Below are positions 9,010-17,757 of a stretch of DNA of 64,000 nt, piece after piece. The notes under the pieces are model-generated. The model saw only the letters and a program-made list of their open reading frames with translations, was not told the DNA's origin and did not search any database. This DNA is from Novipirellula artificiosorum. GTDB lineage: Bacteria; Planctomycetota; Planctomycetia; Pirellulales; Pirellulaceae. Made by a program: the position numbers and the translations under genes. The first letter of the stretch is position 1, and each line of letters opens with the position of its first letter. The stretch covers positions 1 through 64,000 of the forward strand of contig NZ_SJPV01000016.1 of the NCBI RefSeq assembly GCF_007860135.1, written 5' to 3'.

Positions 9010-9250
9010 CAGTTATCTGTATTTCAACGTGGAAGTGGTTTTGGGGACGCGTGTCCTATCGGAGAATCAGGAATTTACCATGTTTGACCCGCAGGCCTGA
9101 ACCCCCGGACGCCCCCGGCAGAGAAGGAGGAGATCAAAAAAGGGAGGAAATCTCAGAAAGCGGCGTCCCCCCCGTTACCCCGTTTCTTAGATCACCGCCC
9201 CGTTTTTGAAGGCAAAGTGGGTTGATTCGCCACATGGCTTCGCGGGGGGC

Positions 9251-9256
9251 TATAAT
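9251..9256 (+). promoter_or_regulatory. Possible -10 box (TATAAT) upstream of the DUF1549 gene
   Basis: A perfect TATAAT lies 66 bases before the chosen start at 9322. The only -35-like hexamer nearby, TTGATT at 9222, is 23 bases away, longer than the preferred 17. It is the best sigma70-like match in the 9010-9321 gap, but the spacing is poor. Confidence 0.25.
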
Positions 9257-9321
9257 GGGAGGTCTCTTCGAAAATCCGTTCGGCCTTGTCTTTTCGCACT
9301 CGACTTTTCGTCCTAGCTGTC

Positions 9322-11331
9322 ATGAAATGCATTCAAAATGGTAATGCAGCGAAGTTGCGTCCCTGCCTGCTTCGCATTGGGATCGTTGCCTCGGTCTTGC
9401 TGTTTGCCCTCACCGTCGCCTTGGCTCCCAAGGTCTCCCTTGCCCAGCAGCAACGGGCTCCGGCCAAGAAACAAGCGACGCAGAAGCCGCCAGCGCGTCC
9501 CAAAATCCGATTGCCTCAGAGTGTCCGGAGTTCGTCAACCGTCGCGATGCAAGTCACGCCCGTCATCGCATCTCGCCGTAGCGCCGCAGTCTCGGGCGCT
9601 CTACGAATCGACCAATTGGTTCGCGGTCCGCTGTTGTCGAACAAGCAGTTTCCGAACGAAATCGCGAGCGACGAGGTCTTTCTACGTCGCGTTTTCTTGG
9701 ACGTTGCCGGTCGCATCCCCACGTTGACGGAAAGCGAAGCCTTCCTGTCGAGTAGCGAACCCAATCGACGTGAAAACCTGATCGACGATTTGCTTGGCTC
9801 ACCCGATTATGTCAGCAACCAGTTCAATTTCTGGGCCGACACGTTGCGATTGGTCGATCGCCCCCAACCCAACATCATCGCCGAGCCCTTTCTCGCTTAC
9901 GTCAAGGACTCGATTCGGACCAACAAACCCTATGACAAGTGGGTTTACGAGATGCTGACTGCCGACGGCAAGGTTTGGGAGAACCCGGCAACGGGGTTCC
10001 AATTGCGAGATGATGGGATGCCGCTGCCCTACATCGATAACACCGTACGCGTCTTCTTGGGCACCCAAGTCGGATGCGCTCAGTGTCATGATCACCCCTT
10101 TGATGAGTGGTCGCAGTACCAGTTTTATCAACTCGCGGCGTATACCACGGGCGTGCGCACGCGGATCCAAAAAGGATCGCCCGGATTTGAGAAGAAGAAT
10201 CCAGCGACGGTACTGATTGAACAAGCCAAAGAACAAGCCACCGATGGCCGCGTCTCGGGGGCGTTTCAGCGAATGGCTCGTGCAAACACCTACAACGTTT
10301 CGGAAGTCAAATCCAAACTGCGGCTACCGCATGACTATGCCTACTACGATGCCAAACCGAAAACGGTCGTGGAACCTGCTGTGCTTTGGGGAGAAATCCC
10401 CACGTCGGCCCAACACAGCTCCTTGCGTGAACAGTTCGCCGCATGGGTCACCAGTCCCGACAACCCGCAATTCAGCAAAACGATCGTCAACCGTCTGTGG
10501 AAACGTTTTCTGGGTGTGGGGTTAGTGGAACCGGTCGATGACTTTAGCTATGAACATCCTTGCATCAATGAACCGTTGATGGATTATTTATGCGAAGAAC
10601 TGCAATGGGATGGGTTCGACCTCAAACAACTGCTGCGAACGATCCTCTACAGCAAGACCTATCAACGAACAGCCAGCGACTATGACTTCAACAGTGGCGA
10701 ACCCTACTATTTTCCAGGGCCTGTGATTCGACGGATGACCGCAGAGCAGGTTTGGGATTCGATCCTCACGTTGGCAGTGACCAATCCGTGGCCCTTTCAG
10801 CGACCGACTGCGGAAGACCTTGCGCCGCTTGTCAACATTGATTTTGGCAAAGAAAGCTACAGCGATGTCCTGTCTCGATCCGAACGTTTTGCCGAAACCT
10901 ACTATCGCCCAGCCTACCTACGAACGATTCGCAAACATGCCTACCAAGGTAACGTCTTGTGCCGAGCCAGCGAGTTGCCGTCTCCCCAGTCGGCCGACCA
11001 TTTTCTTCGCCAGTTTGGGCAAGGAGATCGTGAATCGATCAATGGTGCCGATTCGGACGCCACGGTTCCGCAAATCTTGGCAATGTTCAACGGCCCCATC
11101 ACCCACGTGATGCTCGAAGAGGGCTCTGCAATCGTCGATCATGTCATGGCGATCGATAAGGTTTCCGAGCGAATCGACGCGATTTTCCTCAGCCTGTTGA
11201 CGCGACGCCCCAACGGCGCCGATCGCGCCATCGCGGCTCGCGAATTGTCTCAGCTCGAAAATGACAATGTCGCCTACGGCAATATCGTGTGGTCGTTGCT
11301 GAACACCCGAGAGTTCTTGTTCATTCAATAG
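9322..11331 (+). CDS. DUF1549/DUF1553 planctomycete secreted protein
   Basis: 669 residues from the ATG at 9322. A signal peptide or anchor (LLRIGIVASVLLFALTVALA) is followed by a basic Pro/Lys segment. The DUF1549 part begins near residue 90 (LRIDQLV, VFLRRVFLDVAGRIPT) and contains the heme-like VGCAQCHDHPFDEW motif. The DUF1553 part runs from about residue 370 (FAAWVTSPDNPQFSKTIVNRLW, LLRTILYSKTYQ) to the C-terminus (LLTRRPN, LLNTREFLFIQ). These proteins are abundant in planctomycetes and occur paired with DUF1501 proteins, as here (11 bases downstream). Biochemical function is not established; the CxxCH motif suggests but does not prove heme binding. A TTG start at 9286 is also open but less likely. 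Confidence 0.92.
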   Translation: MKCIQNGNAAKLRPCLLRIGIVASVLLFALTVALAPKVSLAQQQRAPAKKQATQKPPARPKIRLPQSVRSSSTVAMQVTPVIASRRSAAVSGALRIDQLVRGPLLSNKQFPNEIASDEVFLRRVFLDVAGRIPTLTESEAFLSSSEPNRRENLIDDLLGSPDYVSNQFNFWADTLRLVDRPQPNIIAEPFLAYVKDSIRTNKPYDKWVYEMLTADGKVWENPATGFQLRDDGMPLPYIDNTVRVFLGTQVGCAQCHDHPFDEWSQYQFYQLAAYTTGVRTRIQKGSPGFEKKNPATVLIEQAKEQATDGRVSGAFQRMARANTYNVSEVKSKLRLPHDYAYYDAKPKTVVEPAVLWGEIPTSAQHSSLREQFAAWVTSPDNPQFSKTIVNRLWKRFLGVGLVEPVDDFSYEHPCINEPLMDYLCEELQWDGFDLKQLLRTILYSKTYQRTASDYDFNSGEPYYFPGPVIRRMTAEQVWDSILTLAVTNPWPFQRPTAEDLAPLVNIDFGKESYSDVLSRSERFAETYYRPAYLRTIRKHAYQGNVLCRASELPSPQSADHFLRQFGQGDRESINGADSDATVPQILAMFNGPITHVMLEEGSAIVDHVMAIDKVSERIDAIFLSLLTRRPNGADRAIAARELSQLENDNVAYGNIVWSLLNTREFLFIQ

Positions 11332-11342
11332 GAAGTTCACCA

Positions 11343-12635
11343 ATGGCTCGACCTGAATACAGCCCTCAACAACGCCGCGAGTTCATCAAGTCGATCGCCA
11401 AGCAAACGCTCGGCGTTTCGTTTGCCGGCACCGCCAGCTCGCCATCCCTTTTCTCCGAGGCGGAGGCGACGCCCGCATTAGCAGCGGGAAAAGCCAAGCA
11501 CGTGATCTACTTGTTCATGGATGGCGCGATGTCGCATTTGGACACGTTTGATCCCAAAGTGGGCGTGGACGAAGCAGGTGAAACAAAACCAATCGCAACA
11601 CGAGTCCCAGGCATTCAGTACGGAAACCGGTTCCCAAAACTCGCCTACTTAGCCGGTGCGATTGCCGTCGTCCGATCGCTGAGTACCGAAACGGGGGCTC
11701 ACGAGCAGGGTCGCTACCTGATGCGGACCGCTTACAAGCCGCTCAACAGCATCCGCCATCCCGCGATGGGAGCTTGGATGTTGTCCGAACGGGGCCGGTT
11801 GAACCCTCACCTTCCCGGAAACTATCTGATTGGCAGCAGCAACCGACACCCAGGCGCAGGGTTCCTCGAAGCCTCCTTGTCGCCCGTTCCGATTGCCAAG
11901 GCCTCGGCGGGGCTACAGGACATCAAGCTGCCGCAATACCTGCCGGAGCAACTGTTCCATCGTCGATTGACGCTGGCAAGCAAATTCGATCAGGCCTTTC
12001 TAAAAGATCGCAGCAACCGCGCAGTGGAAGCCTACAATCAACTCTACTCCGAGGCGAAACAGTTGATGGGCAGTGAGCACTTGAAAGCCTTCGACATCGC
12101 TGAAGAACCGCAACAGGTCCGCGACGCTTACGGGAATCATTCTTTTGGCCAAGGATGTTTGCTTGCTCGACGATTGGTTCAAGGTGGCGCTCGTTTTGTT
12201 GAGGTGAACTTCGGCGGCTGGGACATGCATCAACAGCTGTACGACAGCCTCGATCAGAAGGCGTCTCAATTGGACACCGGGCTGAGCAGTCTGCTTCGCG
12301 ATCTTCACCGCAAAGGCTTGTTGTCGGAAACCCTGGTGGTGCTCACAACCGAATTCGGCCGCAAACCCGAGATCAATGCAAACGCAGGACGTGATCACCA
12401 TCCGGGCGCCTTTTGCAGTCTGTTGGCAGGCGCGGGAATCCGAGGCGGGCAAGTCTACGGGGCCTCGGATGCGACGGGCACGTCGGTCGAAAGCGACTCC
12501 GTGTCGGTGGCCGACTTCAACAAAACGATCGCGGCAGCAGCCGGATTGCCGTATACCGAGGAACGCTATGCCCCCAACGGGCGCCCGTTCAAGATCGGCG
12601 GTGATGGGAAACCGGTCGAGGCCTTGCTGGCTTAA
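11343..12635 (+). CDS. DUF1501 protein (alkaline phosphatase/sulfatase-like fold) with Tat-type leader
   Basis: 430 residues. The N-terminus has RREFIKSIAKQTLG, a twin-arginine-like leader, which fits export by the TatC at 366-1451. The body matches DUF1501: HVIYLFMDGAMSHLDTFDPK (about 57-75), GAHEQGRYLM, GGWDMHQQL and VVLTTEFGRKP (about 326-336). The family has an alkaline-phosphatase-like core, but its substrate is unknown. It starts 11 bases after the DUF1549 gene and is surely in the same operon. The ATG at 11343 is chosen because it directly precedes the RR leader; the frame is open upstream to 11289, inside the previous gene. Its stop codon is part of a 27-bp tandem repeat. Confidence 0.93.
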   Translation: MARPEYSPQQRREFIKSIAKQTLGVSFAGTASSPSLFSEAEATPALAAGKAKHVIYLFMDGAMSHLDTFDPKVGVDEAGETKPIATRVPGIQYGNRFPKLAYLAGAIAVVRSLSTETGAHEQGRYLMRTAYKPLNSIRHPAMGAWMLSERGRLNPHLPGNYLIGSSNRHPGAGFLEASLSPVPIAKASAGLQDIKLPQYLPEQLFHRRLTLASKFDQAFLKDRSNRAVEAYNQLYSEAKQLMGSEHLKAFDIAEEPQQVRDAYGNHSFGQGCLLARRLVQGGARFVEVNFGGWDMHQQLYDSLDQKASQLDTGLSSLLRDLHRKGLLSETLVVLTTEFGRKPEINANAGRDHHPGAFCSLLAGAGIRGGQVYGASDATGTSVESDSVSVADFNKTIAAAAGLPYTEERYAPNGRPFKIGGDGKPVEALLA

Positions 12636-12707
12636 AGAAGCCTCATGGCGTGGCTGGCTTAAGGACGCCTCACGGCGTGGCTGGCTTAAGGACGCCCCAC
12701 GGCGTGG
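12627..12707. repeat. 27-bp tandem repeat, three copies, covering the DUF1501 stop codon
   Basis: Three adjacent 27-base units at 12627-12653, 12654-12680 and 12681-12707. Each begins CTGGCTTAA and ends GGCGTGG. The first contains the last two codons and the TAA of the DUF1501 gene. Copies 2 and 3 differ at one position (T/C) by eye, and copy 1 at a few. Each unit is nine codons, so each copy repeats a Leu-Ala-stop in the same frame. Confidence 0.9.
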
Positions 12708-12898
12708 CTCCCCCAGCGGCATCCAAAACGGCAGAAACCGATTAATCCGTCCCAATGGATCGGCGAATGGCTGGCTTTCGGCTTATCGCGGCCGACGAGT
12801 TTTGATCGCTCCGACAACCGAACTAGGTTGTGAGGAACGTTTTGTTCGGAAACGACAAAGCTCTCCTCATCAAAATGCCTTGGCGGAGCCGGTCTGAA

Positions 12899-14239
12899 AT
12901 GCAAACGACGATTGAACGTATTGAATCGAATGTCCGCGGTTATGCGAGACTGTTTCCAACCGTTTTCCAATCCGCCGTCGGTTCGACATTGACCGACACG
13001 GCGGGCAAAACCTACATCGACTTCTTCTGCGGCGCCGGGTCGCTCAACTATGGTCACAACCCTCGAAAAGCAAAGGCGGCCCTGCTTGACTACATCGAGC
13101 GAGATGGAGTGCAGCACTCACTCGATACGGCCACCGTTGCCAAAGTGGACTTCCTCGACACGTTTGACCGTCTGATCCTGCGGCCGCGTGGGTTGCAGTA
13201 TCGTATCCAGTTCACCGGACCGACGGGAACGAATGCCGTTGAAGCCGCAATCAAACTGGCTCGAAAACAGACGGGCCGATCACACGTGATCGCTTTTACG
13301 GGGGGCTACCACGGCCATTCCCTTGGCTCGCTGGCATTGACCGCAAACCAGTACTACCACAGCGAATCCTATGGGTCACACAACAATGTGACACACCTGC
13401 CTTTCGATGGCTATTTGGACGATCAAGATACTTCCGAGATCTTGGCCAAGATGCTGCAAGATCGTAGCAGCGGGTTACCGATGCCAGCGGCGGTGATCCT
13501 GGAAACTGTTCAAGGCGAAGGTGGGATCAACGTGGCGAGTGACGCCTGGCTTCGCCGGATCGCATCGATCTGCGAAGAACACGATATTCGATTGATCATC
13601 GATGACATCCAAGTGGGCAACGGACGCACTGGCACCTTCTTTAGCTTCGAGCGTGCTGGCATTACGCCCGATTTGGTTTGCTTGTCAAAATCAATTGGCG
13701 GCGGGTTACCGATGTCCCTGCTTTTGATTCGCCCTGAAAGGGACACCTGGAATCCCGGCGAACATACGGGAACTTTCCGAGGCAATAACCTCGCATTCGT
13801 CGCGGCGACAGCCGTACTGCGGCATTGGGCGGATCCGAAGTTCGAAACCGAGATCGCGGTTCGAAGTGAACGAGTCCGCCAGCGGATGGAGCAAATCTGC
13901 CATCGACACCGCGATGCAGGATTCGAATGCCGGGGGCGCGGATTGATCTGGGGCATCGACGTAAAACGAGGAGATCTGGCGAGCGAAGTCATTCGCCGTG
14001 CATTCAAAGCCGGATTGTTGATCGAAGCTTCGGGGAACAAAGACCAGGTGTTGAAGGTCATGCCCGCACTGACCATACCGATGGCGTTGTTGGACCAAGG
14101 ATTGAAGATTCTCGATTCGTCGATTCGTCAAACGATGGCATCGATCCCGACGGTCAGCGAGAAACCGGCCTCGACCGCCGTCGTGTTTCCGAATCTCGCC
14201 ATGCCAACCGGCGCGTCTTCGTTGCAGGGGTCAAACTAG
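12899..14239 (+). CDS. EctB-like diaminobutyrate--2-oxoglutarate aminotransferase (class III)
   Basis: PLP enzyme of the class III aminotransferase family. EctB-type members convert aspartate 4-semialdehyde plus glutamate to L-2,4-diaminobutyrate. 446 residues, close to EctB. Seen: IESNVRGYARLFPTVF at the N-terminus as in EctB, DFFCGAGSLNYGHN, the PLP phosphate-binding GPTGTNAVEAA, the aspartate in IIDDIQVGNGRTG, and the PLP lysine in LSKSIGGGLP (Lys264). The ATG at 12899 fits the EctB N-terminus; the frame is open to 12830. No ectA or ectC is nearby, so ectoine synthesis is unlikely. The gene ends 3 bases before the adenylation-domain gene, so diaminobutyrate is a likely substrate for that protein. 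Another 4-aminobutyrate-type transaminase activity is possible. Confidence 0.85.
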   Translation: MQTTIERIESNVRGYARLFPTVFQSAVGSTLTDTAGKTYIDFFCGAGSLNYGHNPRKAKAALLDYIERDGVQHSLDTATVAKVDFLDTFDRLILRPRGLQYRIQFTGPTGTNAVEAAIKLARKQTGRSHVIAFTGGYHGHSLGSLALTANQYYHSESYGSHNNVTHLPFDGYLDDQDTSEILAKMLQDRSSGLPMPAAVILETVQGEGGINVASDAWLRRIASICEEHDIRLIIDDIQVGNGRTGTFFSFERAGITPDLVCLSKSIGGGLPMSLLLIRPERDTWNPGEHTGTFRGNNLAFVAATAVLRHWADPKFETEIAVRSERVRQRMEQICHRHRDAGFECRGRGLIWGIDVKRGDLASEVIRRAFKAGLLIEASGNKDQVLKVMPALTIPMALLDQGLKILDSSIRQTMASIPTVSEKPASTAVVFPNLAMPTGASSLQGSN

Positions 14240-14242
14240 TCG

Positions 14243-16876
14243 ATGTCGCGATCTCAACCCGCCGAACATTCGCTCGAGCCAATCGGTCTTCCCGTGTGGT
14301 GGGCACAACAACGATCTCGCACGCCCGATCATGTTGCGATCATCAGCGATGGCGTGGAATGGACGTACCAAGAATTGGACCAATCGGCTCGCGTTTTTGC
14401 CGAACGGTTGATGGATGCCGGAGTTGGCCGTGGCGATCACGTCGGGCTGTGTGTCGATCGATCCGCCGAGGCGATTGCAGCGATGTTGGGCGTCATGCAA
14501 ACCGGCGCCGCCTTCGTGCCGCTGGATCCTGAATTACCAAGCGACCGACTCAGCTTCATGATTGCCGATGCATCGATTGAGTTCATCATCGGGCACTCGC
14601 ACTACCAACCGCAATTCCGCAAGCACGCAGTGTCTTGGTTGGATTGTGACAAAAGCATCCGGCATCAATCGACCGCCAACCTCGTAAACGAACCTCCTCG
14701 TCTGCAACCCGAGGACGTGGCGTACGTGATGTACACCTCGGGCTCCACAGGCAAACCCAAGGGGGTCCAGATCCCACATTCGGCGTTGGCGGCTTATTGT
14801 GACGCAGACATCGAATGCTACCAGTTGACCGAGAAGGATCGCACGCTTCAGTTTTCAACATTGTGCTTTGACATTGCGATCGAAGAAATTTTCCCACCGC
14901 TGTTGACCGGTGGGTGCATCGTCATTCGACCTCGAGCGCGTGCCGAACACGCCAACGAGTTGTCCGCGATCATTGAGCAATTTGAAGTGACCGCGGTTCA
15001 TTTGGCGACGGCCTATTGGCACAGTTGGGTTGACCTGATGGTTGCAACTCGTGATCGCGTACCGAAATGCATTCGATTGATGATTGCCACCGGTGAAAAG
15101 GTGTCCGTCGAACATTACCGACGTTGGCAATCGGTGTGCGACCACAGTGTGCTTTGGTGCAATGCATACGGTCCAACCGAAACCACGGTGACCGCGACGG
15201 TCTATATTCCTGACGAGGCATTTAACGCGGCACAGATGCCGATTGGCAAGCCACTGAAACACTACACGGCCTACATCCTCGACGATCAATTGCGACCGGT
15301 TCAAGGAAATGCAACCGGGCAACTGGTCATCGGGGGTGCCGGATTGGCGAAAGGATACTTGAATCGCCCCGAACTGACCGAATCCGCATTTGTCGAAACG
15401 TCAATCGATGGCGAAATCCAACGGATCTACCTGACCGGCGACCTCGCTCGCTGGTTACCCGACGGCAACCTCGATTTTGCCGGTCGCGTTGACCATCAAA
15501 TCAAACTCGGATCCTATCGCATCGAACCCGGTGAGATCGAAGCCGTGATTGACCGGGCGCATGACGTCCTAGGATCCTTGGTTGTCCATGACGAAGTCGA
15601 CGGCGACAAGTTCTTGATGGCTTACGTGGCTTGCGGCAAAGCGACGCTCTCGGCAGGCGGACTTCGTGAATCCCTTCGCGATTCCTTGCCACGTTACATG
15701 ATTCCAAATCGCTACATTTTCATCGAGTCGTTTCCCAAAACCATCAACGGCAAAATCGACCGGGCGGCGCTTCCAAGTCCCAACCAATGTGTTGTCGCTC
15801 ACGATGGCGATGCAACAATGCCGCGTGATGACTTGGAACGGCGACTTGTCGACCTCTGGCAAGACGTGTTGAACGTGCCGGAGATTGGCATTCATGAGGA
15901 CTTTTTTCTGCTCGGTGGCAGCTCACTGCTGGTCACCCGCTTGGTCGCAAAGTTGACGACCGAGATGAAGATTGAATTGCCCGTACGCGATTTTTTCGCG
16001 AATCCAACGGTCGCTACCTTGGCGGGACATTTGCGACGTTTGCTTGGTCAGACAGAAACGCACCCGATCGCATCCGACACACGTCGACTGCGTGAACGCT
16101 TGCCGCTTGTCGAAACAGGGTTCTTCCCGAGCGATCTGCACCAACTTTACTTCGTTCACTACCGCCCGAGAAACGATGCACGCGGCCAAGCGGTGGTACT
16201 GTGCCACCCGATGGGGCATGAATACGCTCGCAGTTACCGCAACCTGCAGCAGTTGGCCGTGCAATTGAGTCAGCTGGGTTTCGACGTGCTCCGTTTCGAT
16301 TTCGCCGGCAGCGGTAATTCAGAGGGTGATTGCGGCGAGTTCACCGCCGATCGGATGACAAAGAATATCATCGATGCCCATGGCTACCTGCTCAGGCGTA
16401 CTCAGGCAAGCCATGTGTTCGCGGTCGGACTTCGTCTTGGCGCGACGGCGCTGGCGTCACTACCGCGTCCCGTGTTCGAGCAGTGCGTACTATGGGACCC
16501 CGTGTACTGCGGCAAGTCGATGTTGCGAAGGTTTGACCGCTTTCATCGTCGACAACTGCGTGGATTGACTCGGTTCAACAAGGTCCGTCGAGCCAGTGCA
16601 ATCGACCAATCCTACGGGCACCTGATGACGACGGAAAAACGGCAAAGCCTCTCGGCACTCGAGCTGCGGGAACTTGATCGATCGTTTCCCCTGGTTTTGA
16701 CCGATGGGGCGTTCGCTTCGATCGAGGAACAGCATTGGCTCGACCGACAACCGACGGTCCACCGAGTGGCAGACACCATTGACTGGGAAGACGAGCGATA
16801 CACGGAAAGTGCCTTCTCATCGCCTCAGAGTTACCGTGTAATCGCCTCGCTGCTGCAACGGGAGTCCTCGAAGTGA
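14243..16876 (+). CDS. NRPS-like protein: adenylation domain, carrier domain, alpha/beta-hydrolase-like domain
   Basis: 877 residues without a condensation domain. The adenylation domain (about 1-520) has YTSGSTGKPKGV (A3), FDIAIEEIFPP (A4), NAYGPTETT (A5), YLTGDLARWLPDG (A7) and the NGKID lysine (A10). The carrier domain has FFLLGGSSLL with the phosphopantetheine serine at about 561. The C-terminal part (about 640-877) is an alpha/beta hydrolase resembling exosortase-associated hydrolase 2: CHPMGHEYARSY and FDFAGSGNSEGD, but GLRLG where GxSxG is expected (Arg731). Aligning to GrsA-PheA by hand, the ten specificity residues read D-I-E-H-I-T-A-V-T-K, similar to the diaminobutyrate code I recall from syringomycin synthetase. 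With the upstream aminotransferase this suggests loading of diaminobutyrate. The final product is unknown. Confidence 0.85.
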   Translation: MSRSQPAEHSLEPIGLPVWWAQQRSRTPDHVAIISDGVEWTYQELDQSARVFAERLMDAGVGRGDHVGLCVDRSAEAIAAMLGVMQTGAAFVPLDPELPSDRLSFMIADASIEFIIGHSHYQPQFRKHAVSWLDCDKSIRHQSTANLVNEPPRLQPEDVAYVMYTSGSTGKPKGVQIPHSALAAYCDADIECYQLTEKDRTLQFSTLCFDIAIEEIFPPLLTGGCIVIRPRARAEHANELSAIIEQFEVTAVHLATAYWHSWVDLMVATRDRVPKCIRLMIATGEKVSVEHYRRWQSVCDHSVLWCNAYGPTETTVTATVYIPDEAFNAAQMPIGKPLKHYTAYILDDQLRPVQGNATGQLVIGGAGLAKGYLNRPELTESAFVETSIDGEIQRIYLTGDLARWLPDGNLDFAGRVDHQIKLGSYRIEPGEIEAVIDRAHDVLGSLVVHDEVDGDKFLMAYVACGKATLSAGGLRESLRDSLPRYMIPNRYIFIESFPKTINGKIDRAALPSPNQCVVAHDGDATMPRDDLERRLVDLWQDVLNVPEIGIHEDFFLLGGSSLLVTRLVAKLTTEMKIELPVRDFFANPTVATLAGHLRRLLGQTETHPIASDTRRLRERLPLVETGFFPSDLHQLYFVHYRPRNDARGQAVVLCHPMGHEYARSYRNLQQLAVQLSQLGFDVLRFDFAGSGNSEGDCGEFTADRMTKNIIDAHGYLLRRTQASHVFAVGLRLGATALASLPRPVFEQCVLWDPVYCGKSMLRRFDRFHRRQLRGLTRFNKVRRASAIDQSYGHLMTTEKRQSLSALELRELDRSFPLVLTDGAFASIEEQHWLDRQPTVHRVADTIDWEDERYTESAFSSPQSYRVIASLLQRESSK

Positions 16877-17757
16877 CCGAACAAGCCATTGTGATGGGAC
16901 GCCACGATCACCTGCTTGGGATCTGGTGCTGCCCGGAAAAAACACTCGATTCCACCACCGCCGTGATCTTCGTCACGCCCGGAGTGCTCCATCATGCGGG
17001 ACCGTTTCGGTTGCATGTGGACCTTGCTCGGGGGCTCGCTTCGGATGGCATCGCCTCACTCCGCTTCGATCTTTCGGGGATTGGCGAGAGCTTTGGAATT
17101 GGAACCGCTGGTCGATCCATCGATCGAGCTGCCGATGAACTGGGGCAAGCGATCGATTGGCTCTCACGCAATCATGGCATTACGAAGATCATCCTATTCG
17201 GTCTGTGCAGTGGAGCCGACGATGCAATCCATACCGCCAACCAGGATCCTCGAATTGTTGGCGTCGTCGCGATGGACGGTTGCGGTTATGCGACCGCGAA
17301 GCACTTTTGGCACCGAATCAAAGACCACTACCTGCGTCGTCTGCTTCGGCCAACCATATGGCTCCGCTTCCTGAGCCGTCCGTTCCGAAAAACAACCGAG
17401 TGCCCCAAGTCGCTTGGCCCAGGAACCGACATTCGCGAGTTTCCCTCCCGCGACATTGCGGCAACGCAGCTGCGGGCGTTAGCCGACCAAGGGACTCAAC
17501 TCCATTTTGTCTACACCGGTGGCGTCAGCGACTACTACAACCACGCGGGACAGTTCGCTGACATGTTTCCTGAACTCGCGGACGCACCTGGCGTCTCCAC
17601 TCATTTTTATCCCGAGATCGATCACGTTGCGTTTCTTTGTGAAGATCGCGAGCGTTTGGGGGAGCACGTTCGCCAGCAGATCCAAGCGATGGTCAACTGC
17701 CGTATCCATGAGGGTGCGACTGATGCCACTTCCACGCGGTTTCCACAATCGATTTAA
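16873..17757 (+). CDS. Alpha/beta hydrolase, exosortase-system hydrolase 1-like
   Basis: 294 residues. The GTG start overlaps the previous stop in GTGA, indicating translational coupling. Hydrolase features: VTPGVLHHAGPFRLHVDLARGLASDG, then LRFDLSGIGESF and the nucleophile elbow FGLCSGA. Position three of the elbow is Cys112 with Ser113 next to it, so a cysteine nucleophile or a shifted serine is possible. A late His (YPEIDHVAF) would complete a triad. It resembles hydrolases described beside exosortase/polysaccharide loci, but no exosortase or PEP-CTERM protein was recognised here. By position it probably releases or transfers the acyl group held on the carrier domain; this is inference. Its 3' end overlaps galE by 65 bases in convergent orientation. 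Confidence 0.8.
   Translation: MTEQAIVMGRHDHLLGIWCCPEKTLDSTTAVIFVTPGVLHHAGPFRLHVDLARGLASDGIASLRFDLSGIGESFGIGTAGRSIDRAADELGQAIDWLSRNHGITKIILFGLCSGADDAIHTANQDPRIVGVVAMDGCGYATAKHFWHRIKDHYLRRLLRPTIWLRFLSRPFRKTTECPKSLGPGTDIREFPSRDIAATQLRALADQGTQLHFVYTGGVSDYYNHAGQFADMFPELADAPGVSTHFYPEIDHVAFLCEDRERLGEHVRQQIQAMVNCRIHEGATDATSTRFPQSI

Noticed and set aside
12899..14239. Ectoine biosynthesis operon
   Set aside because: Only an EctB-like gene is present; no EctA acetyltransferase or EctC ectoine synthase is found beside it.
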